A stretch of 64,000 nucleotides of DNA from positions 2,728,001 through 2,792,000 of the forward strand of contig OZ253559.1 in assembly GCA_965262785.1 (NCBI GenBank), read 5' to 3'. Of the stretch, positions 36,289-44,982 are shown one piece after another (the stretch's first letter is position 1; each line of letters opens with the position of its first letter). The notes beneath the pieces were generated by a model. It did no database searches. It saw only the letters and a list, made by a program, of their open reading frames with translations, and was not told where the DNA came from. Source of the DNA: G965218495 sp965262785. Lineage in GTDB: Bacteria > Bacteroidota > Rhodothermia > Rhodothermales > Bin80. Both the position numbers and the translations under genes were made by a program.

Positions 36289-37461
36289 CTACTCAACGCT
36301 CTTGAGTGCCTTCTCGAATGCGTCGCCAAACCACTCGAGCTCCGCATCCGAGGTGATAAGCGGGGGCATCAGACGCATGACATGGGGATCTCCCGAGCCG
36401 CCGGCAAGCACGCCGTGCTCGCGCAGGGCGGAAACCACAGGCGCGCACGGGCGGCCGAAATCCAGACCCACCAGGCATCCACGTCCCCGCACCGACTCTA
36501 CATGCGGTTTGGCGACATCCTGCACACCGCAAAAGATATCTGCTGCGCGTCTCATCAGGTCACCGTCCAAGATCGTCTGCACGGTGGCCTCCACTGCAGC
36601 CATTGCGAGCATTCCACCGCCAAATGTGGAACCCTGGTCCCCGTACTCGACGCCTGCTGAAAGCGCGTCGCTTACCATCGTGGCACCTACTGGAACACCC
36701 GAGCCCAAACTCTTTGCCAGCGTAATGAGGTCCGGTACTATGCCATACTGCTCCGCTACAGAAAACGTGCCCGTCCGGCCGACCCCGGTCTGCACCTCGT
36801 CAAAGATGAGCAGCGTCCCTGTGGCGTCACACAGCTCCCGGAGGCCCCGATAGTATGACGCAGGAGCCTGCACCATGCCGGCGATGCTCTGAATGGGCTC
36901 GAGGAAGACTGCAGCGACATCCCCGGATGCCTCCAGCGCATGCTGCACGGCACCCACATCGCCCAAGGGCACGAAGCGCGTACGCGGCAGGACGCGCTGG
37001 TAGGGCGCGCGATACGTGCTGTTCCATGTTGTTGCCAAGCTTCCCAGCGTGCGGCCATGAAAGTCACCTTGCATGGCTATCACCTCGCTGCGCCCGGTGG
37101 CCTTGCGGGCAATTTTGAGCGCCGTTTCCACGGCCTCCGTGCCTGAGTTGCAAAAGAAGACATTCCCCAGACCCGCCGGGGCGGCGTGGGCCAGCAGAGC
37201 CGCCGCTCGGGCGCGCACGTCACTATAGACTACGTTGGAGTAGAAGAGCAGGGTGGAGGCCTGCCGGCGCACAGCTTCGACGACGCGCGGCGGGCAATGA
37301 CCCAGCAGCGTCACGCAGTGGCCACCATAGAAGTCGAGGTAACGCCTGCCGTCCGCATCCCAGACGTAGGTGCCCTCTCCACGTACGAGCGCGATGGGAA
37401 GCTTCCGATACGTGGGTACGAGGAAGGAATCCTCAGTGCGGATAATTTCGGCGGTGGTCAT
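36289..37461 (-). CDS. argD: N-acetylornithine aminotransferase
   Basis: This PLP-dependent class III aminotransferase makes N-acylornithine. The 390-residue protein has Phe-Cys-Asn-Ser-Gly-Thr-Glu-Ala-Val-Glu-Thr-Ala near residue 107, Asp-Glu-Val-Gln-Thr-Gly-Val-Gly-Arg-Thr-Gly near 221 and the Schiff-base lysine in Leu-Ala-Lys-Ser-Leu-Gly-Ser-Gly-Val-Pro near 250. It lies six bases after argC and one base before argF'. Confidence 0.9.
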   Translation of the reverse strand: MTTAEIIRTEDSFLVPTYRKLPIALVRGEGTYVWDADGRRYLDFYGGHCVTLLGHCPPRVVEAVRRQASTLLFYSNVVYSDVRARAAALLAHAAPAGLGNVFFCNSGTEAVETALKIARKATGRSEVIAMQGDFHGRTLGSLATTWNSTYRAPYQRVLPRTRFVPLGDVGAVQHALEASGDVAAVFLEPIQSIAGMVQAPASYYRGLRELCDATGTLLIFDEVQTGVGRTGTFSVAEQYGIVPDLITLAKSLGSGVPVGATMVSDALSAGVEYGDQGSTFGGGMLAMAAVEATVQTILDGDLMRRAADIFCGVQDVAKPHVESVRGRGCLVGLDFGRPCAPVVSALREHGVLAGGSGDPHVMRLMPPLITSDAELEWFGDAFEKALKSVE

Positions 37462-37467
37462 CGCTAT

Positions 37468-38481
37468 TCAGGGTAGCAGTCCCGCAGCCGGGCCCATCCC
37501 AAGGACCTCGTTAAGGTTCTGGATGGCCTGCGAGGCAGCGCCCTTGAGGAGGTTGTCCAGCGCAAAGCCAATGACTAGACTTTCTCCTTGCTCCACCCAG
37601 CCTATGTCGCAAAAAGGCGTGCCCACCGCATACCGTAGTTCCGGCAGCATTCCTGGCCACAACCGCACCAGTGGCTTATCGCCATAGTAGGCTTCGAACA
37701 GCTCGCCTATGGCCGCTCTCGGATCGCGCGTCATTGTGCTGATATGGACACTTCCCCAGATCCCTCGCGACCAAGGGCCGGACACAGGTACCAGCGATAC
37801 GGTAGCACCAGCATGCAGAAGCTGCATCACTTCGGGCAGGTGTTGGTGTCGCAGCACCTTGTAGGCGCGGATGTTGCCGTCCCTGGTAGGGTAGTGGGTG
37901 GCGGCATTCGGGCGCGTTCCGGACCCCGAGGCACCCGTGATCGCCGTGATCGCCGCATGATATGACGACAGCCTTTCCTGCAAGGGGCGGAGTGCGAGAG
38001 CCATACCAGTCGCGAAGCAGCCTGGGTTGGCTACCCTGTTGGTATGGTAGGGAGCGGTGAGTTCCGTCATGCCATATGCAAACTGCGGCAACAAGTCCGG
38101 GGCGGGATGTTCAAACCCATACCAGCGCTCATAGTCGGCGGGGTCGTTCAGCCTGAAGTCGGCACTAAGGTCAACGATAGCGCCTTCAAATCCGCAGCCC
38201 AACAGATCGAGTACGACCTGCACGGCCTTGCCATGCTCTGCGGCAACCAGCACGCCGTCCAGGCCGGTGACGTCCAGGTCCGACGGGTCGGAAAAGGCCA
38301 TGGCTGTTGCCCCCCTCAGGTCCGGGTGTGCCTGGTGAATCGCCTTGTCGGCGAAGGTCCGGCTGGTGACAGCGGCCAGGGAGACAAGGGGATGTCCAAG
38401 CAGGATACGGATGAGCTCGCGGCCCGCGTATCCAGCGCCGTGCAGCACCGCGACGGTCTTCTTTGCAGAATCATTCCTCAT
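37468..38481 (-). CDS. argC: N-acetyl-gamma-glutamyl-phosphate reductase
   Basis: ArgC reduces the acylglutamyl phosphate to the semialdehyde with NADPH. The 337-residue protein has an N-terminal Gly-Ala-Gly-Tyr-Ala-Gly-Arg-Glu-Leu nucleotide-binding motif near residue 15 and the catalytic cysteine in Asn-Pro-Gly-Cys-Phe-Ala-Thr-Gly near 150. Between argG (26 bp upstream) and argD in the operon. Confidence 0.92.
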   Translation of the reverse strand: MRNDSAKKTVAVLHGAGYAGRELIRILLGHPLVSLAAVTSRTFADKAIHQAHPDLRGATAMAFSDPSDLDVTGLDGVLVAAEHGKAVQVVLDLLGCGFEGAIVDLSADFRLNDPADYERWYGFEHPAPDLLPQFAYGMTELTAPYHTNRVANPGCFATGMALALRPLQERLSSYHAAITAITGASGSGTRPNAATHYPTRDGNIRAYKVLRHQHLPEVMQLLHAGATVSLVPVSGPWSRGIWGSVHISTMTRDPRAAIGELFEAYYGDKPLVRLWPGMLPELRYAVGTPFCDIGWVEQGESLVIGFALDNLLKGAASQAIQNLNEVLGMGPAAGLLP

Positions 38482-38507
38482 GGGCTGCCACAGCTTGCTG
38501 AATGACG

Positions 38508-39707
38508 TTAGCTGCTGTTGGTTCGCGCCTTGTGGGCAAGGTATCCTTGCATGCCCGCGATGCGACAGAATCCTCGCGCATCGTCACCGTTCCAATACTC
38601 CGTTTCTTCGCCGTATGTAGCGACGCCGGTGTTGAACATTGAGAATGGGCTCTCGCATCCCTGGACGGATACCCTACCACCGGCGAGCCGTATGCATACG
38701 TCGCCGGTGACTACCTGTTGGGAGCTCACCAGAAATGCTTCAATGTCACGCATAACAGGATCAAAGTGCTGACCTTCATGGAGCAGCATGCCATAGAAGT
38801 CCGCCAGGTGGTCTTTTTGATAGCGTTGCCACTTGGTGAGCACAATCTTTTCCAGCTCCCGATGGGCGGCTACCAGCGTGATAGGCGCCGGTGCCTCAAA
38901 CGCCACTCTTCCCTTTACGCCCAGGATCGTGTCTCCCACGTGCATGTCGCGTCCGACGCCGAAGGGCAGTCCCAGCGAGTTCAGCGATTCAATGAGAGAA
39001 ACCGCGTCCATTGGCGTTCCATCAAGCTCCACCGGTACGCCTTTGTCAAAGGTCAGTTTAATGTCCTGGTACGCACGCGAATTCTGCGCGACCAACGCTG
39101 CGCCGGGGAAAGCCTCCTCGGGCAGCGGGTCCCGAGTGCCCAGGGTTTCTGCGCCGCCAATAGTGGTCCCCCAGAGTCCCGAGTTTATGGAGTACCGGGT
39201 AGTTACGATGGGAACGCTGAAGCCGCGTTCTTCCAGAAATGCTGTCGTATGCTGCCGAGTGAACTGGTTATCGCGGATGGGAGTGATGATTTCGAGGTCG
39301 TCAGCCAGAAGCTGCAACGCCACATCAAAGCGCACCTGATCATTGCCGGCGCCGGTCGAGCCGTGCGCGACAGCGCGCGCACCCAGTTCCCGTGCGACGG
39401 CCACGGTCATTCGTGCTTGAACTACCCGCTCTGAACCCACGCACAACGGATAAACGCCACCCCGGAGCACGTTGCCCATGATTAGGTAGCGCAGATGGTC
39501 GTCGAACAGCAGGTGGCGACCATCTATCAGGTAGTGTCCCGCTGCGCCCAACTCCAATGACCGGGCTTGAAGCCTTGCCTGATCCGCATCCGTGATGGCC
39601 CCCGTGTTTACCGTGACGGTGAACACCGGCTCGTTGAGGGTTTCGCGCAAATAGGGTACGCAGAAGGACGTATCCAGGCCACCACTAAAGGCAAGGACGA
39701 TAGGCAT
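38508..39707 (-). CDS. argG: Argininosuccinate synthase
   Basis: ArgG joins citrulline and aspartate with ATP. The 399-residue protein starts Met-Pro-Ile-Val-Leu-Ala-Phe-Ser-Gly-Gly-Leu-Asp-Thr-Ser, the pyrophosphatase P-loop, and has Gly-Ser-Thr-Gly-Ala-Gly-Asn-Asp-Gln-Val-Arg-Phe near residue 115. It is the first gene of the operon argG-C-D-F'-B-E; the argininosuccinate lyase gene is not in the window. A perfect inverted repeat lies 29 bp upstream of the start. Confidence 0.93.
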   Translation of the reverse strand: MPIVLAFSGGLDTSFCVPYLRETLNEPVFTVTVNTGAITDADQARLQARSLELGAAGHYLIDGRHLLFDDHLRYLIMGNVLRGGVYPLCVGSERVVQARMTVAVARELGARAVAHGSTGAGNDQVRFDVALQLLADDLEIITPIRDNQFTRQHTTAFLEERGFSVPIVTTRYSINSGLWGTTIGGAETLGTRDPLPEEAFPGAALVAQNSRAYQDIKLTFDKGVPVELDGTPMDAVSLIESLNSLGLPFGVGRDMHVGDTILGVKGRVAFEAPAPITLVAAHRELEKIVLTKWQRYQKDHLADFYGMLLHEGQHFDPVMRDIEAFLVSSQQVVTGDVCIRLAGGRVSVQGCESPFSMFNTGVATYGEETEYWNGDDARGFCRIAGMQGYLAHKARTNSS

Positions 39708-39735
39708 CTACGCGTGGTTTGCTTTCCATAGGAAA

Positions 39736-39761
39736 GGCGCTGATTCGTGACAATCAGCGCC
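39736..39761. promoter_or_regulatory. Perfect 10-bp inverted repeat upstream of the arg operon
   Basis: GGCGCTGATT (39736-39745) and AATCAGCGCC (39752-39761) are exact reverse complements separated by six bases. The repeat begins 29 bp before the argG start, in the divergent interval shared with moaA. It could be an operator for a dimeric repressor (an arginine-responsive one would make sense) or a leader hairpin; no T-run follows on the argG strand. I cannot assign the regulator. Confidence 0.55.
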
Positions 39762-39914
39762 ATCGACTGCTTGCGGAACCTGTCGGGGTGCCCAAACCAT
39801 CGTGTTACGCACCATTTAGCCAAAGGATCACGGCACGATCGCGTGCGGCTTCAAAGCAGGCGGGTACATTTACTATTTTCTGGGGTTATAGGAAGCGTAC
39901 AGGCAACGCGTGCC

Positions 39915-41012
39915 ATGATTCACGAGCTCAAGCTCCTTTCCGAGTCAGACGGACCTCGCACTTCGCGCAGCGCCGCCAGCGAGGTGCCAAGTGGATTTGG
40001 TCTGACCTACAACCCGAACCACTCCCGGGACCAAGTCCTTGCGGATGGCTTTGGGCGGCTGCACACGTACCTTAGGATCTCGCTGGTTGAGCATTGCAAC
40101 CTCCGGTGCCGTTACTGCATGCCGGATGACGGCTTGGACTGGACGCCGGCCGCCAGCCTACTCACAAAGCGCGAGATCGTCCGCCTGGCACGTCTCTTCG
40201 TCCAGCAAGGCGTGAGCAAGATTCGCCTGACTGGAGGAGAGCCGCTTCTGAGGCAAGACATTGATGGGATTGCGGAATCTATTGGCAGTCTCCCTGGACT
40301 GCGGACCTTGGCTATCACGACCAACGGGCTATTACTGCCAAAAAAGCTCGACCGACTTAGGACGGCCGGATTGAACCTTATCAATATCAGCCTTGACACG
40401 CTGTGCGCGGATCGATTTGAAGAAATCACGCGACGGCGCGGGCTGAGCCTGGTACTTCGCGCCGTTGACGAAGCCCTGCGCCAAGGCTTTGTGCCGGTCA
40501 AGGTAAATTGCGTGGTGATGCGCGGATTCAATGACGACGAGCTGGTAGATTTTGTCGAGTGGACCCGGGAGCTGCCTATTGAAGTGCGGTTCATTGAGTT
40601 TATGCCGTTCGATGGCAACCGTTGGGATGTTAGCCGGCTGTTTTCGTATAAGGAGATGCTTGAAGTCATTCAGCAATCCTTTCCGCTGGAGCGGCTGGTT
40701 GGCGGGCCGAATGATGTGTCCAAGACGTACCGGGTACCAGGCTTTGTGGGTAGGATAGGCTTTATCACGTCCATGACGGAAAACTTCTGCGAGGGGTGTA
40801 ACCGGCTGCGCATCACTGCGGACGGCAATCTCAAGGTGTGCCTATTCGGCCGCACCGAGCTGAGCTTGCGCGACGCGATGCGCAGCGGCGCCTCGGATGA
40901 CGAGCTCTTAGACGTAATCAGCGCCGCGATCGGGCGCAAGCGAGCGCGGCACGCCGGCATGCATAACCTGGCGACGATGACCAATCGCCCCATGATTACC
41001 ATTGGGGGGTAG
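39915..41012 (+). CDS. moaA: GTP 3',8-cyclase MoaA (molybdopterin synthesis)
   Basis: MoaA is a radical-SAM enzyme that with MoaC makes cyclic pyranopterin monophosphate. The 365-residue protein has the SAM-cluster motif Cys-Asn-Leu-Arg-Cys-Arg-Tyr-Cys near residue 62, the second [4Fe-4S] cysteines in Phe-Cys-Glu-Gly-Cys-Asn-Arg-Leu-Arg near 293 plus Val-Cys-Leu-Phe-Gly, and ends in Gly-Gly, which MoaA needs for activity. Start set at ATG 39915; the frame is open upstream through the argG operator region but that extension is unlikely. No other moa gene is nearby. Confidence 0.9.
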   Translation: MIHELKLLSESDGPRTSRSAASEVPSGFGLTYNPNHSRDQVLADGFGRLHTYLRISLVEHCNLRCRYCMPDDGLDWTPAASLLTKREIVRLARLFVQQGVSKIRLTGGEPLLRQDIDGIAESIGSLPGLRTLAITTNGLLLPKKLDRLRTAGLNLINISLDTLCADRFEEITRRRGLSLVLRAVDEALRQGFVPVKVNCVVMRGFNDDELVDFVEWTRELPIEVRFIEFMPFDGNRWDVSRLFSYKEMLEVIQQSFPLERLVGGPNDVSKTYRVPGFVGRIGFITSMTENFCEGCNRLRITADGNLKVCLFGRTELSLRDAMRSGASDDELLDVISAAIGRKRARHAGMHNLATMTNRPMITIGG

Positions 41013-41035
41013 CGACAACACGTTTTGGTGAAAGT

Positions 41036-41872
41036 ATGATAGCCTTCCTGATGTCCCTGGCGGCATGCGCCAGCCTGCAAAGCGCAGCGGACACCACCAC
41101 GTTCGACGTCATGACCTTCAACGTGCGCTATGACAATCCCCTCGATGGAGATCACGCTTGGGATCACCGGAAGGAGCGAGTGGCGGCTATCATGCAGCGG
41201 GCCGATATCATCGGCGTCCAAGAGGCCCTTGTTGGGCAGGTAAATGATTTACAGTCCATGCTGCCCGAATATGCTTGGTTTGGCGCGGGGCGTGATGACG
41301 GGATGGAAGCCGGGGAGTATTCGCCGGTATTCTACAGGCAGGATAAATTCCAGCTCATAGATCGGGGTACTTTTTGGCTCTCAGAGCAGCCTGAACTGCC
41401 CGGAAGCGTTGGGTGGGATGCTGCCATCACACGAATTGTCACATGGGGGCGCCTGCGTCATACGGCTACTGGTGAAACGTTTTGGATGTTCAACACGCAC
41501 TTTGACCACCGGGGCAGAGAAGCGCGTCGACAGAGCGCCAGCCTGCTTATTCAACGCTTGGGCGAGATGGCATACACGGAGCCGGTTATTGTGACTGGCG
41601 ACTTCAATGCCTCTCACAGCTCGGTAGTCTACCGTACGATGACGGCCGGCCGGCTCGAAGATGCGCGCCATGGAGCACGGACCGAGCCTCGGGGGCCGCA
41701 GGGGACCTTCAGCGGATTCGAAGGGGGCGTCGGACTGTCCGAAGAGCGCATCGACTACATCTTTGCAGACGACTGGATTCCGGTGCACGCTTTTGAGGTG
41801 ATCGATGAGGTAGAGGATGGCCACTATCCGTCTGATCACCGCCCGGTCTTGGCAACGTTGGCACTGCAGTGA
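41036..41872 (+). CDS. Endonuclease/exonuclease/phosphatase-family protein, possible lipoprotein
   Basis: The 278-residue protein fits the EEP fold: Met-Thr-Phe-Asn-Val-Arg-Tyr-Asp near residue 26, Gln-Glu-Ala near 62, Asn-Thr-His-Phe-Asp-His near 150, Thr-Gly-Asp-Phe-Asn-Ala near 184 and Ser-Asp-His-Arg-Pro-Val near 266, giving the metal and catalytic residues. The N-terminus is short and hydrophobic with Leu-Ala-Ala-Cys, which may be a lipobox, suggesting export and lipid anchoring. Members cleave phosphodiesters or phosphoesters in nucleic acids, lipids or sugars; the substrate is unknown. It follows moaA after 23 bp. Confidence 0.78.
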   Translation: MIAFLMSLAACASLQSAADTTTFDVMTFNVRYDNPLDGDHAWDHRKERVAAIMQRADIIGVQEALVGQVNDLQSMLPEYAWFGAGRDDGMEAGEYSPVFYRQDKFQLIDRGTFWLSEQPELPGSVGWDAAITRIVTWGRLRHTATGETFWMFNTHFDHRGREARRQSASLLIQRLGEMAYTEPVIVTGDFNASHSSVVYRTMTAGRLEDARHGARTEPRGPQGTFSGFEGGVGLSEERIDYIFADDWIPVHAFEVIDEVEDGHYPSDHRPVLATLALQ

Positions 41873-42083
41873 GGCCACCCGGCCCCCTTGAAACGAAACC
41901 TTATCGGCAACATGTCCCTCGCCTTGCGCTCACACCGAAGGCTATTCAGGAGTGAATTGCCGTCGCCGAGCTTCGCTACTGGATTCTCACAGGCGGTCGT
42001 AGCCCTTCCGAGGAGCTGGCGAGCAGGTGCGAATTAGCCGGCGCCGCGGAAGTAGGGGCATACGTTAGGAAATCTCTGGTTCC

Positions 42084-42986
42084 ATGCTTGAATGCAAGGC
42101 TGAATTTGAGGTGGAGGAAGTCGCGCGAGATTGGGTCCTCAGACCTGAAGAAATGGGGAGCAGGGAAAAGTTTTGGTACCGCGATCCAGAACACTCTGAA
42201 ACCAGTTGGCTTTTCAAGTATCCTCGACCAGATACGGGAGAGCACTGGGCGGAGAAAATTGCCGCCGAGGTTGCTAGGGTTATGGACATACCGCACGCAA
42301 GGGTGGAATTGGCGCTATTCGAGAACGAACGAGGATCAGTTACGGAATCCTTCGTTTACGCGGGCAAGGGACTAATTCATGGGAACCAGGTGCTAGCGAT
42401 AGTCTTGGCCGATTATGACGCTGAACGCAAATTCAATCAGTCGAGTCATACGCTGAAAAACATGTGGCATGTGATGGATCTAGTCTTCGTAGAGTCTGAT
42501 GCACAAAAGACAGCGAAGTCCAAACTTGCGGAGTACATGGTGTTAGACGCGCTTATCGGGAATACAGATCGTCACCACGAAAACTGGGGTTTGCTGGTGC
42601 AGTATAATATGGATACTATAGAGGTTGTTGTAGCCTCTTCTTTTGATCATGCTTCGTCGTTAGGCAGGGAACTCCGTGACAAAAAGCGCGAATCGATACT
42701 GGCAACAAACCGAGTGGGCAAGTACGCAGAGCGCGGTCGTGGCGCCGTATACTGGTCGGAGAAAGACCCAAAGGGTCCAAGCCCACTGGAATTGGTCAGA
42801 TGCGCGAGCCGAGCCTACCCCGAGCTATTCCTTCCGGCGATTGCAAAGCTGCATAGGCTGGACAATTCTCCTGTCACCGCCTTGGTGAACCGCATTCCCC
42901 TCACGTGGATGACTCCGCCCGCCAAGAGCTTTGCAACTGCCCTTATGGCCTACAACCTGGAACAGTTAAAGAGGCTATTGCAATGA
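42084..42986 (+). CDS. HipA-like serine/threonine kinase domain protein
   Basis: The 300-residue protein has HipA/CtkA-like kinase features: an early Trp-Leu-Phe-Lys-Tyr-Pro (candidate ATP-binding Lys) near residue 42, the catalytic block Gly-Asn-Thr-Asp-Arg-His-His-Glu-Asn-Trp-Gly near 158-168, and a metal-binding Phe-Asp-His-Ala-Ser-Ser-Leu-Gly near 187. It lacks the N-terminal HipA subdomain and no HipB-type helix-turn-helix gene lies beside it. The following gene overlaps by four bases (ATGA), so the two are translationally coupled. HipA homologues are toxins of toxin-antitoxin systems, so a growth-control or defence role is plausible but inferred. Confidence 0.72.
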   Translation: MLECKAEFEVEEVARDWVLRPEEMGSREKFWYRDPEHSETSWLFKYPRPDTGEHWAEKIAAEVARVMDIPHARVELALFENERGSVTESFVYAGKGLIHGNQVLAIVLADYDAERKFNQSSHTLKNMWHVMDLVFVESDAQKTAKSKLAEYMVLDALIGNTDRHHENWGLLVQYNMDTIEVVVASSFDHASSLGRELRDKKRESILATNRVGKYAERGRGAVYWSEKDPKGPSPLELVRCASRAYPELFLPAIAKLHRLDNSPVTALVNRIPLTWMTPPAKSFATALMAYNLEQLKRLLQ

Positions 42987-43729
42987 ATATGAGAACATTG
43001 TTCTTGGCGTGGCAAGACACACGGCGAAGCCGCCAATGGTTTCCAATCGGCCGGTTGGATGCAGATGTAGAGCGTCCGCTGTACCGCTTTCGCTACATCG
43101 GCGGAGCAAAACGGGCAAGTCGGGAGGCTGGCTTCTCACCACTGTTCGAGTTTCCGAGGCTTGACGAGGGCTACGAGTCACCGAACCTGTTCCCACTTTT
43201 TCAGAATCGTGTGATCAGACCAGTCAGGCCCGACTTCGCCAAGTACCTCAGGTTCCTTGACTTGGACGGAACAGCCGACCCTATCCAGATTTTAGCGGTC
43301 AATGGCGGTACTCGGGCCACCGATGCATTCGAGGTTTTCCCGAGAATCGTCAAGGACGGCGACGGGAACTTTTCGTGCCGATTCTTTCTTCACGGGCTCC
43401 GATACGTTAACCGGGCAGCGCAGGAGCGTGTCGGATCATTGGAGTCGGACGATACGCTGTACGTAACACTGGAGCTGACCAACCCAGTAGCCACGGTGGC
43501 GGTACAGATTCAAACCACAGATTATTTCATGATCGGGTGGGCACCGCGGTACTTGGTGGCTGATCTGGTTTCCGCAATGTCTGAGGCACCCACCAGCTAT
43601 GAAGCGAAAGTGGTACGCGTAAATTTGCCACCTGCACCGCAAAGCCAACGTATTCTGGTTGAGATGCGCGGACGCTGGCGCGACCACGAACCCATGGGAA
43701 GCGAAGACTACAGGACCCTTGCCGATTAG
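42983..43729 (+). CDS. HIRAN-domain-like protein paired with the HipA-like kinase
   Basis: The 248-residue protein starts at ATG 42983, overlapping the kinase stop. The C-terminal ~90 residues fit the HIRAN pattern: an Asn-Pro turn, Ala-Val-Gln-Ile, a Gly-Trp-Ala-Pro-Arg-Tyr-Leu stretch followed by a helix, and a final strand-rich part. HIRAN domains bind DNA ends or single-stranded 3' ends in helicase fusions such as HLTF. The N-terminal ~130 residues (with Phe-Arg-Tyr-Ile-Gly-Gly-Ala and Leu-Phe-Pro-Leu-Phe-Gln-Asn-Arg) resemble the region found before HIRAN in kinase-linked genes but I cannot name it. It could be the kinase's substrate, sensor or antitoxin. Confidence 0.6.
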   Translation: MNMRTLFLAWQDTRRSRQWFPIGRLDADVERPLYRFRYIGGAKRASREAGFSPLFEFPRLDEGYESPNLFPLFQNRVIRPVRPDFAKYLRFLDLDGTADPIQILAVNGGTRATDAFEVFPRIVKDGDGNFSCRFFLHGLRYVNRAAQERVGSLESDDTLYVTLELTNPVATVAVQIQTTDYFMIGWAPRYLVADLVSAMSEAPTSYEAKVVRVNLPPAPQSQRILVEMRGRWRDHEPMGSEDYRTLAD

Positions 43730-44089
43730 GGCCAGAGACGAGTCTTTCCACCTGCCTGCACCATGCAAAGGGCAGCGTACTGGACTTCCTGGCCGCTTAG
43801 ATAAAGCGCCGGACAGCCTGCAAGACTCCTGCGCCGTGATTGCGTATTCCTAAGAATGCGCCCACGCATTCTACAGAGAGCGGTCCGTTGTTCGGCACCA
43901 GACAGAATTGCAGATCGGACTAAGGACGGGCTGCTCTGTGATCCTTGTGCAGGCTGGGCCTTCCGATTGAATCGAATGTGATTGGCCCTCTTCGTGCCTT
44001 GGTCTAGTAGTGGAAGGGCGGGCTTGCCGACAGCGACCAAGAGAACATCGCCTACACTGTTGGATTGTTGGCGGAGCTCGGGTCTGGAC
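43730..44089. other. Gap between converging genes
   Basis: 360 bp between the HIRAN-like gene and the restriction-endonuclease-like gene. Small frames only; no gene, RNA or strong hairpin recognised. Confidence 0.4.
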
Positions 44090-44980
44090 TCATGGGCTGG
44101 GCAAAGGCACGAGATCGTCCACACTTGCAAATGATTGACCTGTTTCGGCGGCCCACCGAACCTTCATGGCGAGTACGGCCGCGAAATCGAGCCGGTGTGA
44201 CAGGACATCGTGCATATCGCGGCCATCCATACAGATGACGCTCTTGCCTCGCCCAAATGCGGCGAGACCATCTGGGGAGAATCCACTATAACTCAGCAGA
44301 AGACCTCGGGGCCACCTCGCCTTTTCCTCTACCTTGGCGTTAAGGGAACGAAGCGTGGCCGAGCCCACTTGGCAATTTGCCCATTTTGCTTCGAGCAAAA
44401 AGGTATCGCTTCCCAAGACGAAGCTGCCGTCGATTTGCTCGCCCACCAGGCGAATGGAAGCGCGCGCAGACAACCCGAATGCATCGAACATGCCCTTCAG
44501 GAATTTTTCGAATGCATAGCCGCGCGGCTGTGGGTTCAGCTTGGACACGTCCAGTAAGCGACCGGCAAGAGACGAAACGGTCGCCGCATCTATTCGCGAT
44601 CCGCCGGAAGGCATCCCGTAGGTCGGCGGCGTGCCCCCGAGTCGCTGAGTGATGCTAGAAAACGCAACCCGTACCGAATCGTCCAATTCCGGGTAGTTGT
44701 GAGTCACGCTACTGGCTTCACGGTACTCCCAAAGCGCATTCAGCGTGTCAAGAGCTGTTTTTCTGTTTGCCTGGCGCAAGTAGTAACGCAGGCGCCTCGC
44801 CTTGCTCCCGCCGTGAATTGCCCATCGGGAATCGTATATATTGACTTGGAGCTCTTCTCGGAAGAATTCGTCGAAGGTTCGATTCACGAAGTGAAGTACG
44901 GAGCCACCTTTCATGCCGAATACCTTGCCGTGGACCGGCATGTCCATGATGCGAATCTTTGCGTTTGACATCCCGCTCAT
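44090..44980 (-). CDS. Restriction-endonuclease-like (PD-(D/E)XK) protein in the AbiE operon
   Basis: The 296-residue protein ends in a nuclease-like domain: Phe-Glu-Lys-Phe-Leu-Lys-Gly-Met-Phe with Glu158, Gln-Ile-Asp184-Gly-Ser-Phe, and Leu-Leu-Glu197-Ala-Lys199-Trp, the E...D...ExK spacing of Mrr-type restriction enzymes. The N-terminal ~120 residues are helical with no known domain. I start it at ATG 44980, three bases after the stop of the AbiEii-like gene; the frame opens ten codons earlier. As third gene of an AbiEi-AbiEii unit it may be an additional effector. Confidence 0.65.
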   Translation of the reverse strand: MSGMSNAKIRIMDMPVHGKVFGMKGGSVLHFVNRTFDEFFREELQVNIYDSRWAIHGGSKARRLRYYLRQANRKTALDTLNALWEYREASSVTHNYPELDDSVRVAFSSITQRLGGTPPTYGMPSGGSRIDAATVSSLAGRLLDVSKLNPQPRGYAFEKFLKGMFDAFGLSARASIRLVGEQIDGSFVLGSDTFLLEAKWANCQVGSATLRSLNAKVEEKARWPRGLLLSYSGFSPDGLAAFGRGKSVICMDGRDMHDVLSHRLDFAAVLAMKVRWAAETGQSFASVDDLVPLPSP

Positions 44981-44982
44981 GT

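Noticed and set aside
39747..39914. Upstream extension of moaA
   Set aside because: It would translate through the dyad operator of argG and shows no MoaA-like sequence before residue 57.
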